Part shown: positions 61,501-64,000 of the stretch, in pieces
Position numbering within the stretch: position 1 is the first letter of the stretch
Layout: each line of letters opens with the position of its first letter
Source of the DNA: Temnopleurus reevesii
Taxonomy: Eukaryota > Echinodermata > Echinoidea > Temnopleuroida > Temnopleuridae
Length of the DNA stretch: 64,000 nucleotides
Assembly: GCA_036244855.1 (NCBI GenBank)
Contig: BQKZ01000358.1
Location: forward strand, 30,623 to 94,622
Reading direction: 5' to 3'
Translations under genes and position numbers: made by a program
Notes under the pieces: model-generated
Told to the model about the DNA's origin: nothing
The model's database searches: none
The model's input: only the letters and a program-made list of their open reading frames with translations

Positions 61501-63710
61501 CACTGATGTTGAGAGCCCTACCTCCTTCCCATGTCAACAAACTGATCCACCCGTATCGCATCTTTATCGACAAGAAGGTCCCGAACGATGTGAAGACAGA
61601 AATCAGCATCAACAATGATGTTAAGAATAATACGAAAAAGAAGGTACGGGACTACTATACGAGTTTGAATTAAGTCCTTTTGGTTTTCCCTTTTCAGAGA
61701 GATTCTTTAATAGACGTGCACATCGTCAACTCTACATGTAGAGAAAATTGGGCAATATGCTGTCAACTCATTTTGTTAATAAAAGAAGCTACCCACTTCT
61801 GTTGTTTTGGCCTTACGGACTAAATCAAAACTATAATGATCAAAATAGTATAGTCGGTTGGAAATATTCTAACCAATAGTTATGTGGAGGGTATGTTTCC
61901 AAGAGTTGGGTAAGCTTGTGCACAATTTTTTTTTAAAAAGTTGAATTTTAGGCTTGCAAACAAAATATTTATGATATTGGTGCAATAAAATGTTACATGT
62001 TACCACCAAATGTGAAATAGTGTTGGCAAGCATCCCAATCGGTATTAATGGCTTGATATGAAGGGTAGATTGCAAAATTGGTCCGGAAATTTCAATGTTC
62101 GGTTCGTTACCTGTTTATTGTTCTATAGGGAATAGTTTGGGAAGTCTTCATGACGTAAGTTTGAACGGTGAATCATTCCCATGGACTCAAAGGCTTTATG
62201 TTGTTATAGGCTGTCTAATACAACCTGTCCTCCCCATGCGCTGTTTTGATTCTGTCTGAGTAAGGAGGGCGTGAAGGGTCAAACCAAATTCGTTAAGAAT
62301 TAACCTAAAATGCGCACCCTCCCGATCCGACACTCTAGTGACATCCATGATACCTCCGACTCATAAATTCACCCTTAAAGTTACAACTTTCTAGACATGA
62401 TACACCTAAAAGATGCGAACATGACGTGGGAAGATGGAACGTTTTGTGTTCGGGAAAGGAGGTTATGAAGGGGAGAAAATCAAAACCATTTCGAACATAT
62501 TGAATTCATGCGGAAGGGACGTTGTCATGGAAACGCAAGACAACACTTCCTCGTTCGTTGATCCCCAGTTCCCTAGAATGATCATAATATCATGTAGCTT
62601 CCGACTGCTCGTCTTTATCAGATCCATCGAAAATTTAGGATAAGATCCAAACCTTATGTGGTATATCGCCTAAATACAAAAGCGTAATGAGTAAGGTCTA
62701 ATCACCAATAAGAATATTAATCACTATAGCTACCTGCGTGGTTGATTATAAACTTCCGCTTTACGCATTTATCATTTCTATATTGTCTTATCACTGCGTC
62801 ATCAAGACAATACAATTGGGTATCCAGGTTTTTGTATGTACAAATAAGAGCGTCCATAGAGGTAAAGGCCAACTCACCCCTTTGCGTTTTTAGCATGCGT
62901 CGGTTTAACGGTTTTGAAAATTAAAAACGCTCCATGTACGCTGATCAGACCTGACGTTCGGCTTGCGCTGAAGGAGCGTACGCCGTGTAAGTCGGCCTTA
63001 AGACGCGGTATTGCGGTGGATTATGTTGAAATTGTGTTTCTTTATATTCAGGGATAAATTCATGCCGTTCCAGAAATAATCTAAATAAATGCCCTTATAA
63101 AACAATGTATTTTCAAGATGCAAAATATAAATGTCACATATTCGACTTCACCGTTCGAACGTAACATTACAGGGACGACTGGACCAACCGGTTGACTGGA
63201 CCGAGGCCAAGGGGGTTGCAGGATCCCCTTGCCCACCTTTCCTTTTTTTAAGTAAGCCTATGCGACTGTGTAAAATGGTATTACACATCCACACCTACTT
63301 TTCAAAAATGATCCGCTAAGCTCACATAACTCGGAGGACTTCTTGTTTCTGTAAGGTTAAAAATATTTGTTTTCTATAATCAAAACAGACCAAAATAAAA
63401 TTTTTTTTAAAAAAGGTTAAACTATTTTAGTATAAACTGTGCTAAAAGTCGATAGCTGTGTGCAGTGTATTAAAGTATACGACGTCACAATTCAATCTCT
63501 GCTAAGATGGTTGAACTACAAAGAGCACTAACGTGACGTTTTGCTTGATTTGTAAGAAAAAGGAAAAATTTTCTACTTGATATTCATGAATGTGTTTCCT
63601 TTTTATCCCATCAGTCATGGGGACAGCAAAATTGGTATGTCTTCTTCATCATTATCATCCTCGTTGGAATTGGAATCGCAGGAGCTGTGGTGTACGTCGT
63701 TAGGAGGTAA
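39180..63710 (+). CDS. Gene 2: giant DSL-domain membrane protein with 82 EGF repeats (spliced)
   Basis: Eleven exons: 39180-39218, 47131-47297, 47753-47891, 48484-48644, 49166-49328, 49889-49985, 50492-59582, 59985-60157, 60540-60720, 61433-61643, 63615-63710. They join in phase to 3505 codons if two internal TGAs (58762, 59275) are read through. Order: signal peptide 1-20, MNNL/C2-like to 168, DSL to 223, 82 EGF repeats to about 3343, juxtamembrane region to 3474, membrane segment to 3505. This is a Notch-ligand layout enlarged far beyond Delta or Jagged. As stacked calcium-binding EGF units, the protein could reach some 200 nm from the cell (inference). A donor at 58761 would give a 3231-residue form without either stop. 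If neither splicing nor recoding applies, the gene is a truncated or dead allele. Confidence 0.85.
41157..41218 (+). repeat. Possible tRNA-derived SINE fragment
   Basis: GGTGGTAGTGGCTCTGACTC followed by CAACCAGAGGGTCACTGTTC and AAATCCCAACC resembles A and B boxes of a tRNA-like head. It is not intact enough to call a tRNA gene. Confidence 0.4.
42640..43090. repeat. AAT/ATT-rich region with TATATAGCGC core
   Basis: A short AAT tract at 42640 is followed by CACTTTTATATAGCGCATAA, a core shared with 11.1 and 15.9 kb. Imperfect ATT/ATC runs occupy about 42875-43085 and create low-complexity open frames in several frames. Confidence 0.7.
43496..43518. repeat. Poly-T tract
   Basis: About 23 consecutive T residues. 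Confidence 0.95.
44714..44765. repeat. ATT then AGT trinucleotide repeat
   Basis: A (ATT)n tract passes directly into (AGT)n and back toward ATT. Confidence 0.85.
46547..46592. repeat. (CA)n microsatellite
   Basis: About 21 CA units with one TA interruption. Confidence 0.95.
47131..47297 (+). CDS. Gene 2 exon 2: end of signal peptide and MNNL part 1
   Basis: Begins after TTCACAG in phase 0 with IIIATEA, then [20 protein letters not shown], the paired cysteines GVCCDG, and [12 protein letters not shown]. The CDNxFEIC motif is identical in pattern to gene 1. Donor GTAAGT after two codon bases. Confidence 0.88.
47753..47891 (+). CDS. Gene 2 exon 3: MNNL part 2
   Basis: Encodes [16 protein letters not shown] and on to [15 protein letters not shown] and IEDWQ. 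CPYGKxKT matches the C.YG...T segment of Notch-ligand N-terminal domains. NST is a potential N-glycosylation site. Phase 2 in, 0 out. Confidence 0.86.
48484..48644 (+). CDS. Gene 2 exon 4: end of MNNL/C2-like domain
   Basis: Encodes [20 protein letters not shown] through basic [10 protein letters not shown] to GEGSSR; phase 0 in, 2 out, donor GTGAGC. The basic stretch before the DSL domain is absent from gene 1. Confidence 0.84.
49166..49328 (+). CDS. Gene 2 exon 5: DSL domain
   Basis: Six cysteines in canonical DSL order: [42 protein letters not shown]. The CRPR.D...H..C loop of functional Notch ligands is present, although the aromatic that follows the acidic residues in Jagged/Delta is a glycine here. 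163 bp, phase 2 in, 0 out. Receptor contact is inferred from the family. Confidence 0.93.
49345..49445. repeat. (TCA)n microsatellite just after the DSL donor
   Basis: TCA/TCATCA runs start about 16 bases after the GTATGT donor. They keep the frame open with Ser/His-type codons, so the open frame beyond the donor is not evidence of coding. Confidence 0.9.
49543..49700 (+). pseudogene. Partial duplicate of the gene 2 DSL exon inside intron 5
   Basis: 49543-49620 repeats 49234-49310 with few changes (GACCTAGAGGAGATGGAAT, then TTCTACTGTGACC and GGGGACATCATCTGCCATGC). It lacks the 5' half of the exon, the last cysteine and the donor. The following TCA-rich repeat was duplicated with it, giving an offset of about 310 bp. 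Confidence 0.85.
49889..49985 (+). CDS. Gene 2 exon 6: EGF repeat 1
   Basis: 97 bp, phase 0 to 1, encoding [20 protein letters not shown] and [13 protein letters not shown]. It has the DxDEC calcium motif, the O-fucose site CQNNGTC and the N-glycosylation sequon NGT. Confidence 0.92.
50178..50326. repeat. Interspersed repeat, copy C
   Basis: Related to 9786-9965 and 11526-11680 (AACTATTTCCG, ATAGCATTACAAAAG, TTCGAAAATACTTTATATCG). It lies in the intron directly before the giant EGF exon. Confidence 0.55.
50492..59582 (+). CDS. Gene 2 giant exon: about 80 tandem calcium-binding EGF repeats
   Basis: A 9091 bp intron-free exon, phase 1 in, phase 2 out (GTAAGT at 59583). Repeats of about 38 codons follow (I/V)(D/N)EC-x-S-x-PC-x-N-x-(A/G)-(T/S)-C and then D..N.Y.C.C..G(Y/F).G.(H/L)CE. 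Calcium-binding, Asn-hydroxylation, O-glucose (CxSxPC) and O-fucose (Cx4T/SC) motifs recur in most repeats. One repeat near 58861 has a loop one residue short (CLNGIC). The frame is open from 50492 to 58761 with no frameshift. TGA codons at 58762-58764 and 59275-59277 then replace cysteine 3 of one repeat and cysteine 6 of a later one, with EGF coding continuing in frame after each. Confidence 0.92.
58761..58766 (+). promoter_or_regulatory. Candidate internal splice donor overlapping the first TGA
   Basis: GTAG|GTGAGT: the six intronic bases are consensus. Splicing from 58760 (phase 2) to the acceptor of exon 59985 (which supplies one base) keeps the frame. It would remove 822 bp (274 codons) that contain both TGAs, at the cost of an EGF hybrid with five cysteines. 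Use of this site is an inference. Confidence 0.4.
59985..60157 (+). CDS. Gene 2 exon 8: last EGF repeats
   Basis: Completes the split repeat with [12 protein letters not shown], then a divergent final EGF with [11 protein letters not shown] and [12 protein letters not shown]. Phase 2 in, 1 out at GTGAGT. The fit to gene 1 exon 22536-22705 is good. Confidence 0.87.
60540..60720 (+). CDS. Gene 2 exon 9: juxtamembrane region, part 1
   Basis: 181 bp like its gene 1 counterpart. Encodes [20 protein letters not shown], an amphipathic helix ([17 protein letters not shown]), then [11 protein letters not shown]. One cysteine (HNCSN), two N-glycosylation sequons (NIT, NCS). Acceptor is TTGAAG, weaker than the others, but phase and length support it. 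Confidence 0.78.
61433..61643 (+). CDS. Gene 2 exon 10: juxtamembrane region, part 2
   Basis: Encodes [20 protein letters not shown], then [10 protein letters not shown] and a basic, Asn-rich end [11 protein letters not shown]. The first part aligns with gene 1 (YTNxTxY.M..D(R/K)P); the last 13 or so residues are extra. Phase 2 in, 0 out at GTACGG. Confidence 0.84.
61644..63614 (+). other. Gene 2 intron 10
   Basis: No coding sequence recognised. A small inverted-repeat element lies at 62863-63001. The frame at 62434-62643 has no recognisable domain. Confidence 0.6.
62863..63001. mobile_element. Small GC-richer element with imperfect terminal inverted repeats
   Basis: Left TAAAGGCCAACTCACCCC and right end GTGTAAGTCGGCCTTAA are imperfect reverse complements. 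Interior GGAGCGTACG and AAACGCTCC also pair. No coding capacity. Confidence 0.5.
63615..63710 (+). CDS. Gene 2 last exon: membrane segment and stop
   Basis: Phase-0 start after CATCAG; 31 codons: SWGQQNW, a hydrophobic helix ([18 protein letters not shown]), YVVRR and TAA. The stop is at the same codon as in gene 1. The bases AG|GTAAAT at 63705-63712 also form a fair donor, so a longer form with a cytoplasmic tail encoded beyond the window cannot be excluded. Confidence 0.75.
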   Translation, partial: SWGQQNWYVFFIIIILVGIGIAGAVVYVVRR

Positions 63711-64000
63711 ATTCATTTCATAACATCTATTTTCCATTTGACTAACACAGTCACGAAAAGCAACAAACTAATTTGATAAACCATTCTTTGATTTAAGAAT
63801 AGCATTTGATATTTTGAAGCATAGTTTGGCTTTCATTCACCAAGTATTAATTATCGTTATTAATTATTTTCCTTATTTGTTTCGTAATGCTCTTGTATAT
63901 ATTCATTAGAACTTTGCATGCACATCTAATTCTACTGAGTTGTTGCAAATTACCGAGTAGTTGCAAATTAGCAGCGTTTTACATCTCCTCAAAAAATGTT
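63711..64000. other. Downstream of gene 2 stop
   Basis: AT-rich DNA with no recognisable feature; either 3' UTR or an intron, depending on whether the stop or the overlapping donor is used. Confidence 0.5.

Overview
The window is eukaryotic genomic DNA: AT-rich, intron-bearing and full of trinucleotide microsatellites and small inverted-repeat elements. The style (very long EGF-array exons, (AAT)n tracts, palindromic MITE-like repeats) suggests a marine invertebrate deuterostome, most likely an echinoderm such as a sea urchin. The species is an inference from style, not from a match.

Two paralogous genes lie head to tail on the + strand. Gene 1 (coding exons 12168-24567) and gene 2 (39180-63710) both encode type I membrane proteins with the domain order of Notch ligands: N-terminal MNNL/C2-like domain over three exons, a six-cysteine DSL domain, a very long run of calcium-binding EGF repeats, a conserved non-EGF juxtamembrane region over two exons, and a transmembrane exon. 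From the first MNNL exon onward, the ten exons of each gene match one to one in order, splice phase and usually length. The exception is the main EGF exon: 3508 bp in gene 1 (about 31 repeats; 33 in the whole gene) and 9091 bp in gene 2 (about 80; 82 in the whole gene). Known Delta and Jagged proteins carry far fewer repeats.

Both proteins appear to stop two or three residues after the membrane segment, so they look like tail-less DSL proteins. Gene 2 has two in-frame TGA codons near the 3' end of its giant exon, each replacing an expected EGF cysteine. The first TGA lies inside a strong splice donor that is in phase with the next exon, so splicing there would bypass both stops. Gene 1 has extra, broken copies of its first MNNL exon just upstream, and gene 2 has a partial copy of its DSL exon in the following intron.

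Layout: 1-11690 is upstream non-coding DNA (the gene 1 signal-peptide exon was not found; a decayed minus-strand coding-like tract lies at about 7600-8670). 11695-24567 is gene 1 with its exon copies. 24568-39179 is intergenic and rich in TTAA-ended inverted-repeat elements, simple repeats and one single-base assembly ambiguity. 39180-63710 is gene 2, with an 8 kb first intron. 63711-64000 shows nothing recognisable.
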